From: Culex pipiens pallens
Lineage: Eukaryota > Arthropoda > Insecta > Diptera > Culicidae
Direction of reading: 5' to 3'
NCBI RefSeq assembly: GCF_016801865.2
Contig: NC_068938.1
Location: forward strand, 109,543,176 to 109,607,175
Length of the DNA: 64,000 bases
Part shown: piece after piece, positions 1 to 11,083 of the stretch
Layout: each line of letters starts with the position of its first letter
Numbering within the stretch: the first letter of the stretch is position 1
Made by a program: the position numbers and the translations under genes
The notes under the pieces: model-generated
The model's input: only the letters and a program-made list of their open reading frames with translations
Told to the model about the DNA's origin: nothing
Database searches by the model: none

Positions 1-1830
1 GACACTAACAGACTATTTCGATAAATTGAAATCGAAAGAGAAAGCGAAAATAAAGTGGCAATCAAGGAGCTTGGGAAAACATCGAACCAGGGATAATTCC
101 GGTGATCCATTCCGGTGGGTGGGAGTGGAGATCCTCTGAAGACTACGTGTAAGTACTCGGCTTTGAGAAGTTGTTATCATTTCTTAGGAGGTGTTCTGAA
201 TTTATATTAAGCAAAAAAAAATATCATCGTCTGCTTAAAAATATATATTCCTCAGTCCAACCATCCAACAAAACTCGTCGATTGAGCACAAAAGTTCAAC
301 AAACTATCCGGTATCCCTTCTTCTTCGAACGCACTTCACAGTCATAATCCATCAGCATCAACCCCGACGTCAATTCGTCCAGTGATTCCAAGTCAAGTGA
401 GGGGCATCACTCGTTAAGGGTTCCTCCACCCACGCGCAACCCTCACTATCGATCAGTACAAATTGAAACATGGCACCTTTCTGCACAATTTGCTTCACCG
501 AGTCAGCAGCCCACGATGACTTGGGGTTCAGATTTGCATTTTCTTCCTGTAACTGCATCAACATCAGAACTGCAAGCTTAGTGGAGTTCCAAGAAGTGAC
601 GCTGCTGCCCTTTACGCGTTGACTCGCAATGTTATCTTTCATGGAGGAGCTTTTGGATTAAACTGCAAACACTCGACCCGTTCCAGCAGCAGTCGGCAAT
701 CAAGTCGACAGTCGGAACCATGGTGGGAAGTGGGATTGACCGGGGGGCTCTGCATACTAATGGTTGTTCGAATGCCACCAGTGAACGAGCCGTATGAACT
801 TGATAGGGGAGAGGCGTCAATTTTGACGTTTCGGCGCAGTTGGCGCCTTCTTCAGGGGTTTAAACGTATTTTTTACGTGAAATTCTCACCGAAAACCATC
901 AAACCGTGGTCCGTCTCCCCTACAATTGCACGAGAAGAAATCATCCCGGGCGTCACCGAAGCCGTTGATGAACATCTGTAAGGGTGCACACATTTGCGTG
1001 TACCCGGCCCAGACTCATTATTCATGTTTCTTGCCACCCTTGCGCCGGCTGTCACTCGACTGTCGGCTTCGATTTGTACGGGGCTGGTCTTCGACACAAC
1101 TCGCAAACCGAGGACATGTTGCAATAGATGGGGAGTCCGGTCCGGTTATCAGCAGAACAACAACACAACAAGTCAACGAACGATTCCCGTTTCATTTTTC
1201 TCACTCTCGGTCGAGCCACCACATGTATGAATATGTTCCGGAGGTCGGAAATTGCGCCGGAGAGTTTATTGCGGGGCGTCATATTAATTATTTCAAGTAC
1301 GGTGACGGCACTGACGGAGGCTCCCCGTAAGACCCGTAAGACCAACAGCCGGTCCCCCTCGGGGGCTCCACTGCATAATCATGAACGATGTTGCAGGGAA
1401 CGAGCGAGAGAGAGATGGAGCTGTATCAGATGTTTATGGCGTTGTTTTGCGTTGTGATGTATTTGCATATCTGACAAGCAATCTTTATTGAGGCGTGCCA
1501 CAGTTAGGATTATGAAAGTCGTCGTCTAACGAGCCAGCACATATCTCTGTGGTTTCTATAACTGCCTTAACATTATGATATGTGGATTATCTGGATCTTA
1601 GATCTGGATCCTGGCAGTATTATGCACATCACAGAGCTGATGAACAGCAGGGTCGTGTCAATGTTTTGCACGCACATCAGTGAATCCTGAAGACAAGGGC
1701 GATGTGTTTTCTTTGGAATTGATTCCTGGGATATGCAAGACAAACATTGGATTTAATATCGAAATGACAATAGCCGGCAGTTATTGCATTTCCTGCAGAG
1801 AGTGTAGTTTCAGATATGTCAATAATAGGT
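1..1830. other. Unclassified non-coding DNA
   Basis: Mixed-composition sequence with several overlapping short open frames on both strands (all under about 135 codons). None shows a recognisable domain or a coherent exon structure. I see no repeat array or element end that I can define here. It could be intergenic or intronic. Confidence 0.5.
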
Positions 1831-1832
1831 TA

Positions 1833-1943
1833 CCGTCATCAGAGGTGACATTGGGTCTGGGGGTGAGATTGGGTCATACAAATTTCAGCATTTTTGAATG
1901 ACCCAATCTCACCCCCCAGACCCAATGTCACCCCTGATGACGG
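1833..1943. mobile_element. 111-bp palindromic MITE-like hairpin, TA flanks
   Basis: Two near-identical arms in opposite orientation (about 1833-1877 and 1898-1943) surround a 20-base loop. The ends read CCGTCATCAG and CTGATGACGG. Each end is flanked by TA (1831-1832 and 1944-1945), the target duplication expected for Tc1/mariner-type elements. It has no coding capacity. The arms share the GGGGTGA / ATTGGG wording of the element at 58294-58508, so they may be related. Confidence 0.7.
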
Positions 1944-1988
1944 TACAGAAATTTTAACTTTGGAATTTGTAGATTTCACATAATAATA

Positions 1989-2279
1989 TAGTCCAGACTA
2001 GATTATCTGAACTTTAGATTATCTGACCTTGATTATGGGACTTCGGATGATCGAATCATGAACAAAAAAGTTCTGCGACACAATTTCAGTCAAATTTGAA
2101 CGGTTGATTGCCATTTAAATTACCAAATGTCTCAACATTTTAACTACGCCATCTTGTTCATGCTTAAGCTCGACATTAAATAAAAGACAACGATTTTTTT
2201 TCCTTGGTTCGATTATCCCAAGATTCCATCATCGATAGTAAATTTTTTCCAAGGCCTTCGGATAACCGAGTCTTGACTG
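1989..2279. mobile_element. pogo-like MITE, TA target duplication
   Basis: The left end (TAGTCCAGACTAGATTATC) and the reverse complement of the right end (CAGTCAAGACTCGGTTATCC) match at most positions, and both ends are flanked by TA (1987-1988, 2280-2281). A CAGTC...TTATCCGAA terminus with a TA duplication recalls non-autonomous pogo/Tigger elements of insects. There is no open frame. The left TIR is more decayed than the right, suggesting an old insertion. Confidence 0.6.
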
Positions 2280-2281
2280 TA

Positions 2282-2787
2282 TCACTACATTTCCAGGGCA
2301 AAATCTATTTCACAAATAAAACTGAGAAAAGTTTCATCAAAAAGTATACATTAAGCTTTTGTCATCCACAGAAATGCTAAATTTTTTCATCAGCCCTACT
2401 CAAAAATTTGCTGAGGGTGTGCATATTATTCGATTATAATTGGATTTTTTTCTGGATGATTTTTTTTTCTGGATGGAAATATTGCAAAAAATCATGGCAT
2501 TTTCCTCCCTTTATAATATTTGGCTAATATAGGGTGAATAAATTGTCATAAGTTCAAGACTTTGTTCAAGACTGGACATATATTTTCCTCGAAAAATAAC
2601 TTGTGTGGGTTATTGAAGTTTTGAAGAGTTTTTTAAATTTCCCATTCAATAACATATCTCTTGTTTTAAAAGAAGTAACTAGGATTGGCAGTGCTTATAA
2701 ACATATTTTAATCTTTTTTGATGCAACATACCATTTTTTCGCAACTTTGACAACGTTCTCAAAACGAGTGATCGATTTAACAAAACA
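2282..2787. other. AT-rich unclassified DNA
   Basis: AT-rich sequence with homopolymer runs. No coding region, array or element terminus was recognised. Confidence 0.5.
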
Positions 2788-2795
2788 GTTCCTTT

Positions 2796-3289
2796 TAGAG
2801 GTGGGCAAACCCGGTCTTTTTTAGGAGCCGCTCTTTTCCACTTGCTCATTAAAAAGAGCGGCTCTTTCGCTACCGTTGGAACTAGGGAATTTTCCTTGTT
2901 AGACATTTTGAAAAGCCCAAATTTCAATTTAAATTTGGAAAAGTTTTTTTTATATTTGGTTAGACATTCATTTAGCATTACTTGAACATAAAAAACTGAT
3001 ATTACAGATTTGAAACTTTTATCTGGTGTTCAAATATTGGCACAAGTGTTACTAATAGCCTTTGACATTACATTTCCAATCCTTAAAAGCAAATTAAATA
3101 ATACAATTTGTTTAAAATTCATGAAATTAAAGATTATAAGCTTAAAAAAGACACAAGTTTAAAAATCTTTTTTTAAATCAAACGGTTCATTCAAAAGACC
3201 GGAGCTTCAAAAAGAACACTCAGCACACGGAGCACTCTTTTTATTGAACCGGCCCTTTGAGCGGTTCGCTATTTTTTTACCCACCTCTA
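2796..3289. mobile_element. hAT-like MITE with exact 8-bp target duplication
   Basis: The ends are TAGAGGTGGGCAAA and TTTTACCCACCTCTA, forming an inverted pair, and each is flanked by the same 8 bases GTTCCTTT (2788-2795 and 3290-3297). An 8-bp duplication is the hAT hallmark, and GAGGTGGGCAAA-type ends occur in arthropod hAT elements. Internally, GAGC/GCTC motifs (AGCCGCTCTTT, AAAGAGCGGCTC) near the left end and related motifs near the right look like subterminal repeats. At 494 bp with no transposase frame it is non-autonomous. Confidence 0.8.
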
Positions 3290-3297
3290 GTTCCTTT

Positions 3298-6200
3298 GAC
3301 AACTGATTACAATCTCATCATGGTTTGACACTAGATATTGTTCAAAAACATGTATCAGTAAAAACTCATGAAGCTTTGTTGCTTTTGCTCAGAGAAGTCT
3401 GTATTTTCTTGAAAAAAGTATGTTTTTGGTCTGTATCTTGTCGATTTGGGACCTTAAATGTATCGAAAGAACTTTTTAGTGCAGATCTTAACCTTTGGTG
3501 TACTATTCAACAAAATCTTTTAACTTAATTGCTGAAATTGAAATAAAAAAAACATGTGTGACAGATATTGACAAAGTAGACACTTCGAAAATCTGGATAT
3601 ATTTACTATCACAACTCTAACTCTATTTTGTCTAACTTGAAAACATTTAAATGTATCCAAAAGCGTCAACAATTTTTCCAAATTTCGAACAACAATGTTG
3701 TCGATTTTTATAACACTTACAGCGAAATCGAAAAAAAGTGCTGACGATGTTCGAAACATTTCAATGTTTACAAATTTGACACAATAGAGTTATCGGAATT
3801 ATTTACAAGATTTCTATCCATGTGCCAAGGGTTTAAAGAAGCATTTCTAACTTGCAAGTCTGCCAATTAAATACTTAAATAACTAGGATATATTGATAAC
3901 TTACTTGAATACCTTAATTACTGTTAATCTAAATAAAAAAATAATTGAATAAACGCTCAGCTAACCCAATCAAATTATTATTTTTGGGAAATTATAAAAA
4001 TATTAATCAAAGAAAAATTTAGGCTTGTCTTACCAGATGAAAAATAAATCATCATTTGATTGAAACCGTATCAATGTTATCCCGGTGTTTGGTTTACAAA
4101 AACGCATTTATATGATAATGCAACATCGGAGATTTGCATAATTGTGACGTTTTTGATGATATTCTTCATTCAAAAGCAGCGTTTGGCATTGAAAATTTCA
4201 TATCCTTTAAAATGTATATTTTTCTTATTTTTTTTCAAAATAAATTGGGAATAACCTGCTCAAAAACAAAGTAGTTAATAATTATTTGCTAGTCTGAGGC
4301 CTTGCTCGAAACCCTTGATCGCTACTTAAGAAGGATTTATCTTTTTTTTATGGACATGGGTCAAAAAAAACTACGGTCCAATAATTTATCTAATCATGAA
4401 AAAAAAGCATGTAAAATTTATTGTAAATCACTGCACAGTAATTATAAATCATTGCACAGTGGTCAAGATCGCAAAATTAAGTGGAAAGTTTATTTTTAGA
4501 ATTATGGTGCCTTTTTGGAGCTTTGATGTCTTCAGAAGCGTTGGGAAGGGCCAACTTTTGGCTTAGTTGAAAATTAGCATGATTAAGGGGGTTTTTGAAA
4601 ATCTATTTTTTTGTCTTCTCAAAAATGTTGTTGGCCTTGTCCATTTAAGAAACTTTGTCGAAGTCTCGAAAATATTATCTTGCAATCTTCCTCTTCTACG
4701 GCCAAATTTAGAGAAAGCATCTGAGCAAATAAAAAAAAACAGTTTTTATTAGAGTAGCTAAGTGGGGGATGGGGGGTATTTGTAGAGCTCTAAAAAAAAC
4801 AAATCTTTTCATATTTTAAAAAGTCAATTTGGACTCACGGATCAAAAGTTACATTTATTTTAAGGTAAAAAACAATGCAAATTTAAAACTGATATATCTC
4901 GAAAAAGCGCAAGCTAAATTTTAAGAGCCAGGTTGCACTTGAAAGGAGAAATCCCGCACTAAAAATGCTGAAAAACCTAGAGCTATTTTTTGAAAAACTA
5001 TTTTCCATTTAATTTTGAAAAATGGATCACTGTGCGTCGTATAACAAAGATTTATAAATTTGAAATAAAATAAATAGTTTTTTTCTGCAAACTAAAATTT
5101 TTTGATGTCACAGGACGTTAAAGTTAAATGAAAAAAAAAATTCAAAAAGTTATTGATATTTGGCAAATTTTTGACAGCTTGAAAACCTATTTATTATTTT
5201 TTTACTGTCGCTTATTTCAATATAAGAAACACATTAAAGATTATTTAAATATTGTTAAAGCTCATTGAATCTGATTTAAATTTATTTTGAAATGCTACCA
5301 TTACAAATTTGACTAGTAGATTCTAACCACCACCTGTAACCCCCCTTCAAAATGGCACGATTTTGCAAACAACCCCCAGAAACACACACCCACTCACATA
5401 AATAATGCTTCATCGATACACACTATCGCGTTCGCCCCGCGCAATATCAATTTCCCGATAGTGTTTCCACTTGGTGGTTTCCAGTTCGAATCACGCCGCA
5501 CCGCGTGTTTTCCGCAACAGTTGCTGCTACTGCTCAATAACCGCAGATTTTCGATTAAACGCCCAGCACCGAACTCGTTCACATCGCGGATAAACACTTG
5601 GAAACCACCATTAAAACAGCAACTAACCCACACACTCATACACTTGAATTTGCAAAATTTCTTCGCGGAACTACCTCAGACGTTGGTGTGGGGGCAACTT
5701 GAGGTGTTGGGGGGGCAGCATCACAACAGTTTAGTTTCTAATAAGCTCCCGGTTACGCTTCACACACTGATCAAACTCTACCATTTTCCCTGTTGGAGTT
5801 GGTTGCGTGAACTTTGGGGTTGAGATTCTCGGAAGACCCTGTCTAGCGTGATTTTCCATCCTCTTAAGCTTGTGGCGAGAAAGCTGCGATGGGGAAAGCT
5901 CAGCATTTTAAGGTTCACTGATAGTAAGCTCGATTTAATTGCAATTAGGACAAAAATCTGGAAAATTTCATAACCGAAATGCCTTGCCTTGCCGTCGGAA
6001 AAGTATGCAGACAGAATGTTTGGCGAGGAATTTGCCAACCCTGGAAAATCTGTATGGAAAATTCATTGAACATCAACCGTTTCTTGGTGCTCGCTGGGTT
6101 GGTGCTCAAGTGTATCGTGTGGTTATTGGGTGCATCGAGCTACCCACTCGTGACACTTTCCACCAAAAGGAGGAGGACCTACACTTTGCTCCAGGTCAGG

Positions 6201-6393
6201 TCAGTGGGTTCTCTCCTCGATCTGGGGGGACAGGGATGCAAAATTCGCGTTTTTGTCACTTCTTGTTTTGATTTTATTCTTCTTGATAAAAACTATTTTA
6301 ACAATCACCTCCAAATTGTGCTTATTAAGTACAATTTAGTTCCCAAGTACTCAGATTTAGTGCTCTAAATTTTCATGTAAAGGACGTCAAACC
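3298..6393. other. AT-rich then mixed unclassified DNA
   Basis: 3298-5330 is strongly AT-rich with long A and T runs and no recognised feature. 5340-6250 is more GC-rich with overlapping frames of up to about 129 codons on both strands. I could not assign these to any family or exon and do not support them as genes. Confidence 0.45.
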
Positions 6394-6395
6394 TA

Positions 6396-6814
6396 CACCC
6401 AAAACTGGCAGCGCTAGTCCGAGAGAATGATGGTCTCGAGTCGAGAGAATAGTGGTACCATTCACGGACGCAGAGAACACAGCTCGAGATGGGCGATAGA
6501 ACTATTCTCTCGAGGTTCATTTGCAAAAAAAGTTCATCCGTCAAACAAAAAACCAAAAGTGTCGACAACGGGAATCGAACCAGAGACCTTTGACAAACCA
6601 ATCCAATGACTTAGCTGCCTCGGCCACCACAGCTTGTTGACCAAGGAGAAGTCAGAAGTCGATGTATGACACTTGTTGGAGATTTATTGATTCAACTAAC
6701 GAATGAACTCATTTGTTATGATGGTGTGAGTTGGTACCATTATTCTATCGATTTTGGCACTGAGCCCTCAATAAATTTTGAGAGAACGATTATCTCGATT
6801 CTGAATTTTGGGTG
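6396..6814. mobile_element. TIR element (CACCCAAAA ends, TA flanks) with internal tRNA-like unit
   Basis: The element begins CACCCAAAACTG and ends GAATTTTGGGTG, with TA on both sides (6394-6395, 6815-6816). The subterminal region repeats GAGAGAAT-type motifs in both orientations. The centre carries a minus-strand tRNA-like segment listed separately. At 419 bp it has no transposase frame, so it is a non-autonomous DNA element. The same architecture recurs at 48272-48741. Confidence 0.65.
6561..6641 (-). other. tRNA-like segment inside TIR element, followed by T-runs
   Basis: On the minus strand, 5' GTCAACA can pair with 3' TGTCGAC at six of seven positions as an acceptor stem. GGTGGCCGAGGCAGCTAAG resembles an A box and GGTTCGATTCCC is a near-perfect B box. 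The putative anticodon arm pairs only partly and its loop would read GGT. TTTT and then TTTTTT follow within 25 bases, matching RNA polymerase III terminators. The poor anticodon and T stems argue against a working tRNA; a SINE-type head or captured promoter is more likely. Confidence 0.55.
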
Positions 6815-6816
6815 TA

Positions 6817-7544
6817 TGAATTTACAAGCTTGAATTTTTTGATGATTACAAACTAGTGACATTTATAAAAAATCAACTCCAATTCTCAGTCAAGATCGTA
6901 TGGCACTTATTTCGAAAATGCAGAAATATTTAAAATTTATGACAAAACTCAAACCTTCACAACTCTGACCGTCAACCAACCCACCTCAAACCACGACAAC
7001 GACGTCGATGATGGCGATGACGATGCTGTACCTTGGGCTTGATGTTTAGCAATATCGAAAAGCGAAGTGATCTTTTATGAAGTTGTTTGTTGTGTGACGA
7101 GAAGAAGAGTCTCCCCGCGCCAACGTGGGTTGTTGTTGTTGGCTCCCATATTAATGCAAGTTATGGAGAGCAAAACATGTAGGTATGAATAAAATACCCG
7201 GGAGAGATGCATCAATGGAATCGACCAAAGGGGGAGCGTGTAAAGTGAATTGATGGTAAAGCTCTCGAAACGAGAGGGGAATGCGGAAAAGCACTTGTAA
7301 ATAACTGGAAAAAGCACGTCTGTTGTCACCTCCCTCTGAACAAGTCGTAAACGATTTCATGACATATCTCGTGCTGATAGAATGCAATCAAGAAGCTTTG
7401 CTAGGTGGAACTTGAATGATAGCGCTAGATAAACATTTAGAACAATTTTGTTACTTTTTAGTTATTTAAAAACATAATTTTTAAAATTTAAGATTTAAAA
7501 GCCGTTTGTTACTTTTGAGACATTTAAGACTGTACAAACATATA
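6817..7544. other. Unclassified DNA
   Basis: Contains a short GATGACGATG-rich patch near 6995-7030 and otherwise ordinary sequence. No gene or element is supported. Confidence 0.45.
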
Positions 7545-9183
7545 GAGCAATTCCAGCTCAAATCAGGAATTTTTCTGGTTCTTTTGTACCCGACCCTCCG
7601 ATTTCAATAAAACTTTTTAAACTTGTTATTCTACGCTTATATAAGCCATTTTTGTGTCCATGGAGCCAGTTTCACTCGATAATGACATTTAAGAAGGATG
7701 TTAGTTATTTAAATATTTTTGTATTTTATAATTTAAAAATTACTGTATCTCGGAGCCGTTGCATCGTATCAAAAAGTGGTCAAAGACAAACTTTTTAGAA
7801 ATTGGACGGGCTTTTTGATAAAAATACACTACAAGAAAATTACACGTTTAATAGTCAAATTTTAAGGTGATGTAACGATTTTTTTTTGGAAATAACTTAA
7901 GATGTTACAAAAAGACTTTTGAAAAATGCAGGATCCTTGTTACAAAAAGACTTTTGAAAAATGCAGGATCCTTAGAAATCATTTGCTGAAACTGTTTTTT
8001 TAAGTGGTCAAAATTTTCAAAAATCGAATGCGGGAATCGATTTTCAGCCAATTTTACATAAAAGTCATCATATTAACCATTTTCCTAAGTCTAATACTTG
8101 TGAAGATACAGCGGTTTTAAAAATAAAAATGCTGAAAATACTTTTTTGCAATTCCGCCGTGAAACTACTTACTTTTCCTGTCATTCTTGAACGACGAAAT
8201 AGCCTACTTTTCTGTACCAAAAATAACAGAATCGAATAGCAACACTTTTCAAAATAAATGCTGAAAAGTTCTTCTTTTCAGCACTGAAATGGGTGCTGAA
8301 AAGTTGAACTTTTCAGCACTTGTTTCGAAAAGTAACACTTTTCAACATTTTTTTGATTAAACGATTTATTGACAAAATACATGGAAATTCGACTTAAAAT
8401 TTCACTCAATGAGTGTTTTTCGAAATTGCAAAAAATGTTGTATGGAACTCGTTGCAAAACTTGATTTTTTCAGCACTCGTCGTATTTATCCAACTCGGTA
8501 AACCTCGTTGGATAAATGTACGACTCGTGCTGAAAAAATCCTCTTTTTGTAACTTGTTGCATAAACTACTATTTTGTGGTTTTTGGCAATTTCTATATGA
8601 TAGACATGATTTTTCAGTCTCGAAAATATATGGAGAATCGATTCCCGTATTCGTTTTTTGAAAATTTTATCGTTTAGAGCACTTTTCAAAAAAAAAAAAG
8701 TTTCAGTAAATTATTTTTGTATTTTTTTTAGGTGGGGTGCTCCATCCTGCATATTTCGTGAGTCTTTATGTAACATCTTATGCTATTTCCATAAAAAATT
8801 TGAACGAAAAAAAAAACGTGGGCTTCCCCTCAAATTTGACTTTTAAACTTAAAAATCAGAAAATCTCATAAAAGTGGCGTGTTTGTTTTCATTCAGTGTG
8901 TTTTTTTTTTCGAGAAGTCCATCAAATTTCCTACAAGTATGTCTTTGACCACTTTTTGACACGATGCAACGGCTTCAAGATACAGACATATTTAAATTCC
9001 AAATAAAAAAAAATTTAAAACACTTACGCCCTTCTCAAATGTCATTATCGAGTGAAACTGGCTCCATGTACACAAAAATGGCTTATATAAGCGTAGGATA
9101 ACATGTCTACAAAGTTTCATTGAAATCGGAGAGGGTCGAGAAAAAAGTACCTAAAAAATTCCTGTTTTGGGCTGGAATTGCTC
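7545..9183. mobile_element. 1.6-kb foldback element, GAGCAATTCCAG ends
   Basis: The first roughly 280 bases, starting GAGCAATTCCAGCTCAAATC, recur in reverse orientation at the right end (CTGGAATTGCTC at 9172-9183), and shorter blocks match further in, so much of the element can fold on itself. Shared blocks include the 'AAAAAGTGGTCAAAGAC' and 'GCTTATATAAGC' regions. The left arm carries a tandem duplication of about 33 bp at 7903-7972. The middle (about 8150-8570) is unlike the other family copy and appears to be a second insertion. No coding frame. Sister copies lie at 30868-32239 and 62512-62850. Confidence 0.75.
8150..8570. mobile_element. Probable nested insertion with internal hairpins
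   Basis: This block sits in the centre of the foldback element and has no match in the related copy at 30868-32239. It contains several GCTGAAAAGT / ACTTTTCAGC inverted motifs and a 27-base hairpin at about 8476-8538 (CAGCACTCGTCG paired with CGACTCGTGCTG). I could not define exact ends or a target duplication. Confidence 0.4.
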
Positions 9184-9419
9184 GTACACACTGCCGAATT
9201 ACTAAGATTATAAAAATAATACATCTAAATAAAAAAATACTGATGATCAATTTTTGATCTGATACTTTGTGCAAAAAAGCATATAAAATTTAAAAAAATG
9301 TATATTTTCTTAATTTGTATTGAATAACTCCAGAAAATTAGACGCTCTAAAATTACTCCCTGGGACATTTTTTTTCCGATTTCGTGTGATTTGGCAGAGA
9401 ATGATCCATATAAGACAAT

Positions 9420-10025
9420 CGGGGCATTGAAAACACTTCAGATATTTAGAGGATTTGAGACACTTGAAATACTCCATTTGAAACGCTCAAAACATTTACG
9501 ACACATGAGACACTCGAGCCATTGAATGCTTTACATATTTGAAACATTTGAGACTCTTTAAAAACTAAAGAAACATAAGACACTTGAAACAGGTAAGACA
9601 ACTGAGACACTTGTGACACTTGAGACGCTCAAAACTTTTATAACATTGAAGACATTCGAGACATTGCAAACACTCCAGACATTTGTAACACTTGAGACAC
9701 TTGAAAATCTTAACACACATAAGACTAGAGTCTTCTGAGACAATTGAGACAGTTGACAACGCTTGAGTCACTTGCGATACTTGAGACGCTTAGGATTTCA
9801 ACTAACTTGAACCACTTGAGACGTTAAAGACACATCAATGATTTCATAGCTAATATGAGCCGCTTGAGACAATCTAGTAACAATGAGACAATTGAGACGC
9901 TAGAGACGATTGAGGCGCTTAAGACGATTAAAATACTTGAGACAGTTGAGACACTTGAAATGATTGAAACTTTTCGAAAACTAAAAGCACTTAAAATATT
10001 GGAAACAATTGTGAAACTTATGTGG
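9420..10025. repeat. Degenerate 9-mer tract (ACTTGAGAC)
   Basis: ACTTGAGAC and one- or two-base variants recur, mostly in 9-base register, giving an old diverged array. Frames of up to 85 codons across it are by-products of the 9-base period (three codons). Confidence 0.75.
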
Positions 10026-10030
10026 CTGAT

Positions 10031-11083
10031 TAAATAAGAGTTCACTTGGAAAGAAATTCTCAAACAAAAATCTTGAGGCAATCAGCCTTGAGTTAATGAT
10101 TCAATCGTTGGACAACACTCAATTTCATTTGAAAACTGCTTTGAATTAAGAAAATCTTGTTAAATATTCAAATCGATGAAAGTAATTAACTATTTATGCA
10201 TCTGATCTTTCACGCAAACAAATATTTGATGATTATTTGAACAAAATTGCTCAGAATGCTTCGGGCATTTTCTCCAAATAAAATAAAACAAAACCTAAAG
10301 TTATGCTTTTGTAGCCAATGAAAATAGATCTTCTTGGAATCGCCATCAACTCGATTTGTTCGCTCCAATTCCCGGCAATCAAAGCGCTAAACAAACTAAA
10401 CTTATTTAAAATTCCCGGTCACGCTCCAACGCCGAAAAACCGTTAAAAATATGTCGAAAAGCCATCATTTTGCGTGGGTTCATTCCAAATAAACGCACTC
10501 AGATTTCACCAAAACCCCGCGTCGAACTTCCGTCAAAAGCCCTCAGGACAGCTCGAAATCTCAATTTGTCGGCGAGCACAGGATCCAATTTTCCAAACAC
10601 GTCCACCAATAAAAGAGCCCCGCTCAGCCACAAACCAACTTGAGTTCGGCACGACCACGTTGGACAACTTCAATTATAAACGCTTATAAATCATTACGCA
10701 CCATAAACATTCTTCATTTCAAATCGCTCAATTCATAAATATTCATAATGGCGTCACGTTCCTCGGGGCGGAGAGAGGACATTGCTGACGGCCACCAGAG
10801 TGAGGACGAACGCGGGCGTCGCGACGCCTTCGGTCCCAACGGACGACGTCGGGGCTACACATAAGGTTGAGCGCGCCTCTTCGCACGGACCAATTGTCAC
10901 GATGTTTATTTTCGCACAAAAGGCACCGGGAAGGTGGCCTGGAGGTGGCTCAATCCGGCCTGATGTTGGCCTTTCCGGGAGGTGCAGGGAGGGACAGTGG
11001 GTGAGTAGGTGGATAAAAGTTTAAAATTTTTGAAACCAAATCGAAATCGAAATTATTTTTGCTGATAAGAACCTAAACCAATT
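10031..11083. other. Unclassified DNA between two 9-mer tracts
   Basis: Ordinary sequence, more GC-rich at 10330-11000. It separates two tracts of the same degenerate repeat. No domain or exon was recognised, although a short open frame lies at 10782-11024. Confidence 0.45.
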
